From Methylobacterium isbiliense (GTDB lineage: Bacteria > Pseudomonadota > Alphaproteobacteria > Rhizobiales > Beijerinckiaceae), in the NCBI RefSeq assembly GCF_022179325.1, contig NZ_BPQQ01000047.1, positions 17,607-81,606 on the forward strand: 64,000 nucleotides of DNA. Direction: 5' to 3'. The notes under the pieces are model-generated. The model saw only the letters and a program-made list of their open reading frames with translations. It searched no databases and was not told where the DNA came from. Made by a program: the position numbers and the translations under genes. Below, piece by piece: positions 42,687-51,036 of this stretch (position 1 is its first letter; the number at the start of each line of letters is the position of its first letter).

Positions 42687-45083
42687 ATGGCATCCGGCTT
42701 CGCGCGCTCGCCCATCCTGATCGGGATCACCGGTCGCCGCTGGTTCGACCTGGGAGATCCGGACCGGGATAGAGCCGCAGCGGAAGCATTCAAGCACCGG
42801 ATCGCGCTCTGCCTCGCAGTGCTGGACGACAAGTTCAAGTATACACCGAAAGTATTGCTGACAGGAGCGGCGATCGGGGCGGACCTCTTGGCGCTCCGGG
42901 CAGCGCTTGAACGGTCCGAATTGTGGTCCGCGGCGGTGATCCTGCCGTTCTCTCGCGATCTCTTCGAGGAGGATTTCCGTCCGGACGCCGACGAACTCCT
43001 GCGCCGGTGGCAGGGCCTGAACCGCGACGGCGAAGCGGAGGCGGGGACCGCGTGGCTGGCGGGCTGGGAGACCCGTCACGACGCGTACCGCAGGGAGCTG
43101 TCCGACTGCCTCGACAACCATCCCGACCGGGTGCTGGTGCGCTGCCTTCCCGGGCTGCGGATGGCGGACGGCCGGAGAGCGGCCGCCGCGGACCTCTCCC
43201 GCGACACGCCCGGGCGCGATCCCGCGGTGAGGCAGGCGCATTACGAGCAGGTCGGCCAGTGGATCGCCGCGGCCTCGACCGTGATGCTGGCCGTGCTGGG
43301 CGACGACGCGAGGCCGTCCGCGAAGGCCACCGGCGGGACCGCGCGGATCGTGGCCGTCCGCCGCGTGGGGCGTCCGGACGCGGCGGGCGTCGCGGTGGCC
43401 GAGCGGAGCGACGTGCTGCGCCAGCACTGGTCGCCGGTCCTGCGGCCCCCGGGCCGGCACGTGTGGCTGGTCGGCCCCGCCGCAGGAGGAGCGCCCGGCC
43501 TCCCCGCCGCGATCCTCGGCCCGCTCGGCCGATGGCCGGCCAGCGCCGACGCCCCCGCCGATGATCCACCGCTCCACGGCGAGCGGCACGGGCACGCCGA
43601 GCCGGCCCGCGGCCCGGACGCGCTTCTGGGCGAGAGCCTCACGACCGCGGCGATGTTCGCGCGCTTCCACCGGCACGCGACGTGGTACGGCGCGCGGCAC
43701 AGGGCGGAACAGCGCATCGGGAGCCGGCACCGGGCGGCGTGGCTGCCGAAGCGGCTCCTTGCGCTCGGGTACTCTGCGCGAAGCCTGTGGGGCAGACCGC
43801 CGCTCAAGGTCTCGATGACCCCGCAACCCCCCGGCGACGCGATCGGGGAGGTCCGCGGTCGCCTGCGCTGGGGACAGAGCCGGTCGAAGTTCCTGGCGAA
43901 GGCGTCGTTCCTCGCCACGGCCCTCCTGTTCCTGGCCAGCCTTCTGGCCTTCGAGGTCTTCGCGAAGTTCGCGCCTCACCGTCCGGCCATTCTGGCCGCC
44001 TACGTCGTCTGCATCGCCGCAACCGGTCTCCTCATCGTGACGGCCACGCTGCGGCGATGGCAGCCGCTCTCGGAGGACAGCCGCTCGATCAGCGAGATGC
44101 TGCGGGTCCAGCGCGCATGGTGGGCCGCCGGTCTCCCGAACCGGGTCGACCGCGAGCACCTGCAGGGCGTCTCGGCCGATCTCGCCCCCATTCGCGACGC
44201 GACGACCACGCTGCTGGCCTGGATCTGGCTTCGCGGCGGCTGGCCGGGCGACACGCCGCAGCACCCTGACGGCACGCGGGCGTTCGACTGGCCCACCGTG
44301 TACGGCGACGCGCACCGGGTCCGCGCCGAGCGCGCGCCGCGCTCCCCGGCCGGGTGGATCGGCGAGCAGATCGGCTACTTCCGGAAGGCCGGACGGGCGC
44401 GCGAGAACGCCGCCCACAGGGCCGAGGCCGGCAGCTGGTTCGTCTTCGTCGGCGCGTGGTGGCTGGCGGTTCTGGTTCTGGTCTGGTCCGCATCCTACGC
44501 GGTGAAACACGCCTTCGCCGGGATCTCGCACCTCGTGCGCATCCTCGCGGGCGACGGCACCGCGCTGCCGGTCTCGGTGGCGGCGGCGCTGCTCCTTGCG
44601 GCGGCGGCGGCGCTGCCGCTCGGGTGGTGCCTGCGGATCTCGACGTTGCACGGCAGGGAGCCGACCCGGATCCGGCGCTGGATCAGGACCGGCCTGCGGC
44701 CGCTCCCGAGCGCCCTGCTCATCGGCGCCGCCTGCATGGCGCTCGCGCCGGCCCTGATCGAGACGACCACGGTGCCGGAGGAATCCGCGGCCAAGTATGC
44801 GGCCCTGGTGTCGATCGCCCTGATGATCGGAGCGACGGGCGCGTGGCGCTTCCTGGCCGAAAAACTCGGCTTCGAAGCCGAGGCGCTGGAGTACAAGGAC
44901 GCCCTGGCGCGCTTCCGCCTCGCCGAGGAGGCGCTCGCAGCCGAGACCGACGAGCACGGCCGGCCCCGGGACGTCGCACGCGCGCAGGCCATCGTCCACG
45001 ATCTCGGCCGTCTGGCCCTGGTCGAGAACGAGGCGTGGCTCAAATCGCGCCGGGAGCGTCCGCTGACGCCGCTCGCCGGATGA
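42687..45083 (+). CDS. SLOG-like nucleotide-sensing domain fused to multi-TM region (candidate defence effector)
   Basis: 798 residues, not a known enzyme. The N-terminal 240 residues look like a SLOG/LOG-fold ligand domain: LIGITGRR (11-18), VLLTGAAIGADLLAL (56-70), AVILPFSRDLFEEDF (83-97) and, further on, STVMLAVLGDD with GGTARIVAVRR (197-225). Two helices (about 402-425, 434-456) followed by ISEMLRVQRAWWAAGL resemble SLATT-type two-TM effectors. Four more helices lie at about 600-735, and the C-terminus is a charged helix. SLOG domains bind nucleotide-derived signals and partner TM effectors in conflict systems (Burroughs and co-workers). A TIR-like gene lies 420 bp downstream. GGGGGAG is 8 nt before the ATG. 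Fold is by eye; function inferred. Confidence 0.65.
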   Translation: MASGFARSPILIGITGRRWFDLGDPDRDRAAAEAFKHRIALCLAVLDDKFKYTPKVLLTGAAIGADLLALRAALERSELWSAAVILPFSRDLFEEDFRPDADELLRRWQGLNRDGEAEAGTAWLAGWETRHDAYRRELSDCLDNHPDRVLVRCLPGLRMADGRRAAAADLSRDTPGRDPAVRQAHYEQVGQWIAAASTVMLAVLGDDARPSAKATGGTARIVAVRRVGRPDAAGVAVAERSDVLRQHWSPVLRPPGRHVWLVGPAAGGAPGLPAAILGPLGRWPASADAPADDPPLHGERHGHAEPARGPDALLGESLTTAAMFARFHRHATWYGARHRAEQRIGSRHRAAWLPKRLLALGYSARSLWGRPPLKVSMTPQPPGDAIGEVRGRLRWGQSRSKFLAKASFLATALLFLASLLAFEVFAKFAPHRPAILAAYVVCIAATGLLIVTATLRRWQPLSEDSRSISEMLRVQRAWWAAGLPNRVDREHLQGVSADLAPIRDATTTLLAWIWLRGGWPGDTPQHPDGTRAFDWPTVYGDAHRVRAERAPRSPAGWIGEQIGYFRKAGRARENAAHRAEAGSWFVFVGAWWLAVLVLVWSASYAVKHAFAGISHLVRILAGDGTALPVSVAAALLLAAAAALPLGWCLRISTLHGREPTRIRRWIRTGLRPLPSALLIGAACMALAPALIETTTVPEESAAKYAALVSIALMIGATGAWRFLAEKLGFEAEALEYKDALARFRLAEEALAAETDEHGRPRDVARAQAIVHDLGRLALVENEAWLKSRRERPLTPLAG

Positions 45084-45284
45084 TCAGGTGCTGCTGCCGC
45101 GCGAGGCGGGCCGGGACGGTCCCAGAGCGTCCTGGCGCTTGGCAATCTCGCTCTTCGCCCACAGCCGCCAAAGATCAGCGAGGCTGACCCCGGGAAACAC
45201 CTCGGCCTTCTCCGGGTCACGTCGTCCCGCCTTGGCAGCCATGGCACCGGCACGAAAATCGGCCAAGTTGATCACGTCGGCCAT
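45084..45284 (-). CDS. Small uncharacterised protein between the SLOG-TM and TIR-like genes
   Basis: 66 residues, ATG at 45284 with AGGA about 8 nt upstream. It reads MADVINLADFRAGAMAAKAG, then FPGVSLADLWRLWAKSEIAKRQ, then a polar tail. It has no signal peptide or membrane helix and is probably helical. It ends directly against the convergent SLOG-TM gene (no gap) and is divergent from the TIR-like gene. Function unknown; an antitoxin or regulator role for its neighbours is possible but unproven. Confidence 0.55.
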   Translation of the reverse strand: MADVINLADFRAGAMAAKAGRRDPEKAEVFPGVSLADLWRLWAKSEIAKRQDALGPSRPASRGSST

Positions 45285-45504
45285 GAACCTTGTCCTTGCT
45301 GCCACGGCGGCTTCAGATCGTATCCGGGCCGGCGCAGGATTTCTCTCGGGCTGATCGCATGTATCGCTCCTTATGGTTAGCAGTCGGTTAATCTCCCGCC
45401 GCTGGCATCCGTGACGGGTCTGTCTCAAATTGAAACAAAGCGTTGACGCAAAGATTTTTCTGTGCCTCATTCCCGACACCGCAATTATCACGACTTGACC
45501 GCCC
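45285..45504. promoter_or_regulatory. AT-richer divergent control region upstream of the TIR-like gene
   Basis: This 220-bp region is clearly AT-richer than its surroundings (for example GGTTAGCAGTCGGTTAATC and AAATTGAAACAAAGCGTTGAC). TTGACG at about 45452 could be a -35 for the TIR-like gene, but no good -10 follows at 16-18 bp. No dyad stands out. Confidence 0.3.
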
Positions 45505-46746
45505 ATGTCGTTCAGGTTCGACACCGAGAAGTGCTTCATCATCAGCCCGATCGGGCGTCTCGACGATCCGGCCGACACGGTGAGGATCCATGTCGAGCGC
45601 GTCCGGACGGAACTGATCGATGCCGCTCTCGCGCTCGCCAACAAGACGCTTGGCATCAATCTATGCTCGTACCGCGCAGACATGCAGGCGGAGGCGCGCG
45701 ACATATGGCGCGCCGTTCTGAAATCGATCCTCTCCGATCAGCTCATTTTTGTCGTCCTGACCTATGATCGCCCGAACGTCTACTACGAACTCGGGATCGC
45801 ACACTCGGCCGCCCGGCCGGTCATCATCCTCAAGGACAGCCGCCTCCAGCGACGCGAGTTCGACACCTACCACCTGCAGACGATCTCCTACTCGCTCGGG
45901 GAGGCGGGAGCGGGCGGACAGTCGACCGATGTGAACCTTCCGGTCGAGGAACTCGCGAACGCCATCGTCGAGACCTACCGGAAGGGCGAAGGCGACGTCG
46001 CCTTCGACACACCCGTCTACGACCCGTTGAACAAGCAGAATGCCCGTCTGACCGTCTTCAACAAGTTCCTGGACCTCAAGTATCCGGACTGGAGCCGACT
46101 GCTGAATCAGGCGGAAAAGTCGATCGATTTCGTCGGGACGACCCTTCTGGATCTCAGCAAGGTCGACAACGATCACTTCCTGCTGCCGGACGGCAACAAG
46201 ACCATCAAGGTTTCGCTGGTCGACTTCATCAGCTTCAAGGTGCTGTTCGCCGGCCTCGACGTCACGGTCTGCATCTGCCATGAGGACAACCCGTCCCTGG
46301 AATCGACGCTGAAGGGATCCCGGGCCGGGGTCGATCCTCGCTTCCACGATCAGGTCAAGGAGGAGATCGACTGGTCGACGCGGCGCTGGATGGCCGTTGC
46401 GGAAGCGATCGACCGCCACGACACGAGCATGCTGCGAGAGTTCTCCTTCGCCCGCCTGCGCGAGCAGGTCGCGGAGCCGTTGCCGCAGGAGAGACGGGGC
46501 ACCTTCCGCTTCGTCAAGCTGCGGCACGGCCAGGTCAAGTTCCGCATGACCCTCACCGATCAGCACGTCCTGGCAACGCCCGTCCTCTACCGCCACGGCC
46601 GCAACAGCGGCGGGCCGGCGATCCGCGCCCGGGCCGACCACGCTTTCTACCAGGCGATGCGCGGCGAACTCGATCACCTGCTGGAGGTCAACCAGGACCA
46701 CGTGATGGCCGTCGTCGGGCCCGGCTTGTCGCGTCGCTCCGGCTGA
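45505..46746 (+). CDS. TIR-like (nucleoside-deoxyribosyltransferase-fold) protein with PLD-like C-domain, candidate defence effector
   Basis: 413 residues, soluble. The N-terminal 125 residues show KCFIISPIGRLDD (9-21), a helix with VRIHVERVRTELIDAALALA, then DQLIFVVLTYDRPNVYYELGIAHS (78-101) with candidate catalytic Glu95, and ARPVIILKD. This matches the TIR-like/NDT-like family whose hallmark is DLTxxNPNVxYELGxRH, often found in phage-defence loci and thought to act on nucleotides such as NAD. Residues about 195-290 (LLNQAEKSIDFVGTTLLDL, SFKVLFAGLDVTVCI) look like a phospholipase-D-like fold, but no HKD motif is seen. Codons are somewhat less GC-rich than in neighbours. It ends 5 bp from the convergent methyltransferase gene. 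Confidence 0.7.
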   Translation: MSFRFDTEKCFIISPIGRLDDPADTVRIHVERVRTELIDAALALANKTLGINLCSYRADMQAEARDIWRAVLKSILSDQLIFVVLTYDRPNVYYELGIAHSAARPVIILKDSRLQRREFDTYHLQTISYSLGEAGAGGQSTDVNLPVEELANAIVETYRKGEGDVAFDTPVYDPLNKQNARLTVFNKFLDLKYPDWSRLLNQAEKSIDFVGTTLLDLSKVDNDHFLLPDGNKTIKVSLVDFISFKVLFAGLDVTVCICHEDNPSLESTLKGSRAGVDPRFHDQVKEEIDWSTRRWMAVAEAIDRHDTSMLREFSFARLREQVAEPLPQERRGTFRFVKLRHGQVKFRMTLTDQHVLATPVLYRHGRNSGGPAIRARADHAFYQAMRGELDHLLEVNQDHVMAVVGPGLSRRSG

Positions 46747-46751
46747 GCGGG

Positions 46752-47318
46752 TCAGGCGGCCGGGGAGCGGCAGCGATAGGCGTGGAATGCGATGATGCCG
46801 GCTGCCATGGCGACGTTCAGGTTCGGCGTTCCGTCGCGCGCCACCGTCTGGCGGCCGGGCTCGATCGACGAGAACGAGGGTGGCTTCGGCACCGGGATGT
46901 CCGGCATCGGGATGCGCAGCGGGATGTCCGCCCTCGATGCGACCTCGGCGGGCAAACCGTCGTATTCGTTGCCGAGCGCCACGATGTCGGACGGCTCCGA
47001 TCGGTACTCGTCGAGGATGAGCCCGCCCGGGACAATCGTCGTCGCCAAGAATCGCCCCGTCCGGGCGAAGGCCGGAATCTCGGCGAGAGGCAGATGCCTG
47101 AATCCTCTGCGGGCGAGCGCGCCGCACGCGAAGTCGTGCACCACCCGCATCTTCTCCGGATCATCCAGAACGCGTGCGCTTCCGGCAATGACCACCGGAC
47201 AGGCGAAGCTCTCGGCGACGCGCAGGATCATGCCGATATTGATGGGGGAGGCCAGATCCACCAGGAGGAGGGTCGGACCAGCGTGAGGGTCGGCCGCGCG
47301 TTGCTGGCATCCGATCAC
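46752..47318 (-). CDS. TrmH/SpoU family RNA methyltransferase
   Basis: 188 residues from GTG 47318, with AGGAA about 8 nt upstream. The three SpoU motifs are clear: SPINIGMILRVAESF (motif 1, Asn and Arg), ALGNEYDGLP (motif 2) and PNLNVAMAAGIIAF (motif 3). It should form a trefoil-knot dimer that uses SAM to methylate a 2'-OH of tRNA or rRNA. It has no N-terminal substrate domain, so the target is unknown; TrmL-like tRNA modification is possible. Confidence 0.85.
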   Translation of the reverse strand: MIGCQQRAADPHAGPTLLLVDLASPINIGMILRVAESFACPVVIAGSARVLDDPEKMRVVHDFACGALARRGFRHLPLAEIPAFARTGRFLATTIVPGGLILDEYRSEPSDIVALGNEYDGLPAEVASRADIPLRIPMPDIPVPKPPSFSSIEPGRQTVARDGTPNLNVAMAAGIIAFHAYRCRSPAA

Positions 47319-47407
47319 GACGCGATTTCCTGTTCGGCAGCCTGACGCGAACCTAGCATCCTCCCCGGCGATCGTGCAAAACGTTAACTCTGCGGCGAGG
47401 CGGTCCG

Positions 47408-48346
47408 ATGTTCACGTCCGTGAAGCGAAGTGCGGTGCTGGCGAGGGAGGTGGTCCGGCTGGAGCCGCGCTACGCCGGCGAGGCCGAGGCGCTCGCCGCG
47501 CTGTTCGAGCACCCGGAGCGCGCGGCGACGGCGGCGTTGCCGGATCGGATCGTCGCGGCGCGGCGCGGCGCCACCCTGCGCGCCTGGGCCGACGGCCTGC
47601 CGGCCTGGAACGCGAGGGCCTCCGAGCGGATCGGGTTCCTGCGGCAGATCGGTCAGGACCCCCACCTCGTCCGGCTGGGCCAGCAGCTCCTCGCCGCGGA
47701 TTTCGGCGGGACCACCCTCGCCCAGGGCCTGGATGCGGCGGGTGCGGTCTTCGCGGGGGATCTCATTCTGGAGCGCAGCGTGCTCGGCGGCGCGCTGCGC
47801 CTCGACGGCGCCGACGTTCTCGCCCGGTGCGATGCGGCCGATGTCCGGATCGGCCACGAGATCACGGCCGAGCAGGCACGTTTCGCAGGGCCCGTGGTTC
47901 TGGCGGGCGCGACGATCGCCAGAAGTGCCCGCTTCGGCTACGCCGCCTTCATGAGCGACCTGATCCTCGATCGCGCCCGGATCGACAAGGAGATGTGGCT
48001 CCGTCACGCCAGGATCGCGGGTGAGATCCAGATGCGCGGGGCGCATCTGCGGTCCGACGCGGGCCTGGGCGCGTGCCTGTACTGCAAGGCCGCCTCGTTC
48101 GACGGGACGGCGTTCGACGATACCGTCAGCTTCGAGGGCGCCACGTTCCAGGATCGCCTCAGCCTCGACGGGTGCGTGTTCGGCGGACGGCTGCGGCTCG
48201 CGGGCCTGACCCTCGGCGCGGGCCTCTCCGTCGCCGGCACGCGGTTCCGCGGCGAGATCATCCCGCCGCTCGATCAGATCGTCGCCTCGGCCTCGACGCC
48301 CCGCGAGATGCTGGCGACCCTGCGCAAGGCGCTCGGCGCCGAGTAG
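47408..48346 (+). CDS. Pentapeptide-like right-handed solenoid protein
   Basis: 312 residues, soluble. The first 95 residues are helical. From about 95 to 280 the sequence is a repeating beta-helix with the frame A-x-F-x-G-x-x-x-L/D (AGAVFAGDLILERSVLGGALRLDGADVL, SFEGATFQDRLSLDGCVFGGRLRLAG). It is related to pentapeptide repeats but with irregular 5-8-residue steps. Ligand or partner unknown; solenoids of this kind are structural or protein-binding. It is divergent from the methyltransferase gene, with GAGG before the ATG. Confidence 0.65.
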   Translation: MFTSVKRSAVLAREVVRLEPRYAGEAEALAALFEHPERAATAALPDRIVAARRGATLRAWADGLPAWNARASERIGFLRQIGQDPHLVRLGQQLLAADFGGTTLAQGLDAAGAVFAGDLILERSVLGGALRLDGADVLARCDAADVRIGHEITAEQARFAGPVVLAGATIARSARFGYAAFMSDLILDRARIDKEMWLRHARIAGEIQMRGAHLRSDAGLGACLYCKAASFDGTAFDDTVSFEGATFQDRLSLDGCVFGGRLRLAGLTLGAGLSVAGTRFRGEIIPPLDQIVASASTPREMLATLRKALGAE

Positions 48347-48379
48347 CGCGGACACGCCGGATCGCCGGCGTGTCCGCGC
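48346..48379. terminator. Convergent terminator hairpin
   Basis: A perfect 15-bp stem (GCGCGGACACGCCGG / CCGGCGTGTCCGCGC) with an ATCG loop begins at the stop of the pentapeptide-like gene and ends 5 bp before the stop of the convergent chemoreceptor gene. Confidence 0.8.
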
Positions 48380-48383
48380 CGGG

Positions 48384-50090
48384 TCAGGCGGCCTTCATCT
48401 CCGACAGGAACTGTCCGACCTCCTGGGCGAGATTCGCGGAGTGGTGCGACAGCTCCTGGGCCGCGTGCAGCACCTGCGCGGCGGCGGTGCCGGTGGTGCT
48501 GGCCCCCTGGCGCAGCTCCGCGATGTTGCTCGTGACCTGCTCGGTGCCGCGCGCCGCCTCCTGCACGTTGCGGGTGATCTCCTGGGTCGCCGCACCCTGC
48601 TCCTCCATCGCGGCCGCGATGCTGGTCGAGTAGCGCGCCATCTCGGCGATCACCTGCCCGATGCGCTGGATGTCGGACACCGCCTCCCGCGTCGCCGTCT
48701 GGATCTCGGCGATCTGCCCGGAGATCTCCTCGGTCGCCCGGGTGGTCTGGCCGGCCAGTTCCTTGACCTCAGTCGCCACCACGGCGAAGCCGCGGCCGGC
48801 CTCGCCCGCCCGCGCCGCCTCGATGGTGGCGTTGAGCGCCAGCAGGTTCGTCTGCGCGGCGATGCTGGAGATCACCGACACGACGCTGCTGATGCGCTCG
48901 GCCGTGCCGGCCAGGCGCTGCACCGTCGCATCGGTGCGGCGGGCATCCTCCACCGCCTGACCGGCGATGTGGGACGATTGCGTGACCTGATGCACGATCT
49001 CCTGGATCGAGGCGGACATCTCCTCGCTCGCGGCCGCCACGGTCTGGACGTTGGCGGAGGTCTGCTGGGCGGCGCCCGCCACCGCGACCGATTGCCGGGC
49101 GCCCAGGTCGGCGGTGTCGGCCATCGCGGTGGCGGTGGCCTGCATCTCGCCCGCGGCACCCGAGAGCCCGCGCGTGAGGTCCGAGACCTTGGCCTCCAGC
49201 GTCCGCGTCAGCCCGTCGAGCAGGGCGGCCCGGCGCAGCTTGGCCTCAGCCTCGGCGGCCTGAGCGGCGGCCAAGTCGCGGGCGCGCAGGGCATTGTCCT
49301 TGAAGACCTGGAGCGAGCGGGCGAGCGAGCCGACCTCGTCGCGGCGCTCCGTCCCCACCACCGCGACGCCGAGATCGCCCTGCGCGAGGGCGTCCAGGGC
49401 GGCGGCCATGCCGCTCAGCGGGCGGCTCACGCCGAGCACCGCGATGGCGGCCAGCGCCGCGACCGCGAGGGCCAAGCCGCCCACTGCGATCAGGGTCAGG
49501 GACCACGAGGCGGAGGACGCCACCTCCTCGGCCTGCGCCTTGGCCGTCATGAGGTCGCGCATGTTCGCCTCGACGCGCTTCGTCACGGCCTCGACCGCCT
49601 TCTGGCGCGCCTCCCGGCCCTCGCCGGCCGAGAGCTTGAACGCCGCATCGTTCTCGTTCCTCAACCCGAAGGCCACCGAGCGGTCGCAGAGCGCGAAATA
49701 GGCCGCGATCAGGCCGCGGATGCCCTCGTTGATGGACCGGCGCTCGGGCGTGTCGGCCAGGGCGATCAGGCGGTCGGCCGCCGCGAGAGCGTTCCGCTGG
49801 GCCTGCCGGTATTGCGCCTCGTAACCCGCCATGGCGTCGGAGCGGGTCTCGATGATGATGTTCTTCTCCTGGATGGTCGCCTCGTTCACGGCATGCGCCA
49901 TCTGCAGGGCGACGGTCGCGCGCGTCGCCCGGACATCGACGATCTCCTGCGTGGTGGCCTTCAGCCGCTCGATGCCGGAGCGGCCCATCATCACCAGCCC
50001 GATCGCCACAGCCAGCACCAGTGCCGTCGGAACGGCCAGCTTGCCAAGCAGCTTGATATCATTGAACATCTTCATCGAGGCGCCCGCCAT
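48384..50090 (-). CDS. Methyl-accepting chemotaxis protein with four-helix sensor
   Basis: 568 residues. TM1 (about 15-37) and TM2 (about 195-220) enclose a periplasmic four-helix-bundle sensor (about 38-194) with no recognisable PAS or Cache fold. HAMP (about 220-275, [18 protein letters not shown]) and the signalling hairpin follow, with the tip [25 protein letters not shown]. It lacks a C-terminal NWETF-type CheR tether. It signals through CheA/CheW; ligand unknown. No che genes are adjacent. ATG 50090 is used; ATGs at 50075 and 50069 are also possible. Confidence 0.92.
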   Translation of the reverse strand: MAGASMKMFNDIKLLGKLAVPTALVLAVAIGLVMMGRSGIERLKATTQEIVDVRATRATVALQMAHAVNEATIQEKNIIIETRSDAMAGYEAQYRQAQRNALAAADRLIALADTPERRSINEGIRGLIAAYFALCDRSVAFGLRNENDAAFKLSAGEGREARQKAVEAVTKRVEANMRDLMTAKAQAEEVASSASWSLTLIAVGGLALAVAALAAIAVLGVSRPLSGMAAALDALAQGDLGVAVVGTERRDEVGSLARSLQVFKDNALRARDLAAAQAAEAEAKLRRAALLDGLTRTLEAKVSDLTRGLSGAAGEMQATATAMADTADLGARQSVAVAGAAQQTSANVQTVAAASEEMSASIQEIVHQVTQSSHIAGQAVEDARRTDATVQRLAGTAERISSVVSVISSIAAQTNLLALNATIEAARAGEAGRGFAVVATEVKELAGQTTRATEEISGQIAEIQTATREAVSDIQRIGQVIAEMARYSTSIAAAMEEQGAATQEITRNVQEAARGTEQVTSNIAELRQGASTTGTAAAQVLHAAQELSHHSANLAQEVGQFLSEMKAA

Positions 50091-50255
50091 CTCATCTGAT
50101 CAGTCGTTCGTCCGGGTTCGATCCCGGATCGCCGACATACGAAGACTGGACGAATCCTGGATACTACCGGTTAACGATGGCACCGGCGGCGTGAGGCGGA
50201 CGCGTTCTAACGGTTAGGTCCTGCCTGCCTCGGCGGCAGGCGTCGTCTCGGGCCC

Positions 50256-50330
50256 GGCTTGGACTGAGGCGCGGCTTGGTCTCAGGGCCGGCTTGGTCTC
50301 AGGGCCGGCTTGGTCTCAGGGCCGGCTTGG
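50256..50330. repeat. 17-bp tandem repeat (VNTR-like), four units plus a partial
   Basis: The unit GGCTTGGTCTCAGGGCC occurs exactly three times (50273-50289, 50290-50306, 50307-50323). A degenerate copy precedes them (GGCTTGGACTGAGGCGC) and a partial GGCTTGG follows. It lies 47 bp upstream of the DHFR-like gene, downstream of the divergent chemoreceptor start, and is a likely slippage site that may change promoter or leader length. Confidence 0.9.
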
Positions 50331-50376
50331 CGCCGGGGATCGGCACCGCTATCACCCCGGGAGCGGAGGAGTCGCG

Positions 50377-50784
50377 ATGATCGACGTGCGGGCGATGTGC
50401 GCCATCGGGCAGCGGGGCCAACTCGGGCTGCACGGTCGCCTGCCCTGGGAGGGCAACACGGATCCGCTCTACGTCGAGGACGTGACGCGGTTCTTCGCCG
50501 AAACCCAGGGGCACGTGCTGATCGCCGGGCCCAAGACCATCGAGGCCGTGCCCGACTTCGCCTACCACGACCGCACCATCGCGGTGATCCGCTCGCACGA
50601 GGACCCGCGGGAGGTGCTCGCGCGCTATCCCGGCCGGCGCGTCTTCGTGGGCGGCGGCATCGCGGTCTGGAACGTCTACGCGCCCTTCATCCAGAACTGG
50701 GACATCACCCGGCTGCCCTATGACGGCGAGGCCGACCGCTGGTTCGATCCGGCGTGGCTGGTGGGCGGCCGGCTGCGCGCATGA
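50377..50784 (+). CDS. Short dihydrofolate-reductase-like protein
   Basis: 135 residues, shorter than standard DHFR (about 160). The N-terminal AMCAIGQRGQLGLHGRLPWEG matches the DHFR first strand and loop, HVLIAGPKTIEAVP the Gly-x-x-T helix, and RRVFVGGGIAVWNVYAP the GG-x-x-[IV]-[YW] region. The usual acidic residue after strand one is not obvious, and the C-terminal strands are reduced, so activity on dihydrofolate is uncertain. The family includes RibD-C-like reductases. ATG 50377 has GGAGGAG 5 nt upstream. Confidence 0.7.
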   Translation: MIDVRAMCAIGQRGQLGLHGRLPWEGNTDPLYVEDVTRFFAETQGHVLIAGPKTIEAVPDFAYHDRTIAVIRSHEDPREVLARYPGRRVFVGGGIAVWNVYAPFIQNWDITRLPYDGEADRWFDPAWLVGGRLRA

Positions 50785-50861
50785 GCCATGCGTCATCGCC
50801 CTGTCGGCTCAGGTGCGATAGGCTGGCCGCCGAGACCTGAGGGACGAGCCGGGGGCGGGCA

Positions 50862-51032
50862 ATGAGCGAGAGCATGGACCAGTTCAAGCGCAAGCCGCGG
50901 CGCAAGAGCGAGCGCGGCCGCACCCTGACCGTCTCGGCGGAGCAGAAGGCGGCCTACGAGGCGCTGCTGCGCGAGAAGGAATCGCGCGAGGCTTACACCA
51001 AGCACCTCCCGGCCGACCCCAAGTTGCGCTGA
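50862..51032 (+). CDS. Small basic helical protein
   Basis: 56 residues from ATG 50862: MSESMDQFKRKPRRKSERGR, then TLTVSAEQKAAYEALLREKE and a short tail ending DPKLR. Two parts are visible, a basic Arg/Lys head and an Ala/Glu helix. It has no membrane segment. It ends 4 bp before the convergent der stop. Function unknown; nucleic-acid binding would fit the composition. Confidence 0.55.
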   Translation: MSESMDQFKRKPRRKSERGRTLTVSAEQKAAYEALLREKESREAYTKHLPADPKLR

Positions 51033-51036
51033 GAAA

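Noticed and set aside
42585-44999. 804-codon frame opposite the SLOG-like gene
   Set aside because: Arg/Pro/Gly-rich shadow without motifs.
45505-46746. Active PLD nuclease
   Set aside because: No HxKx4D motif could be found in the C-terminal half.
50256-50330. CRISPR array
   Set aside because: The units abut directly with no spacers and are only 17 bp.
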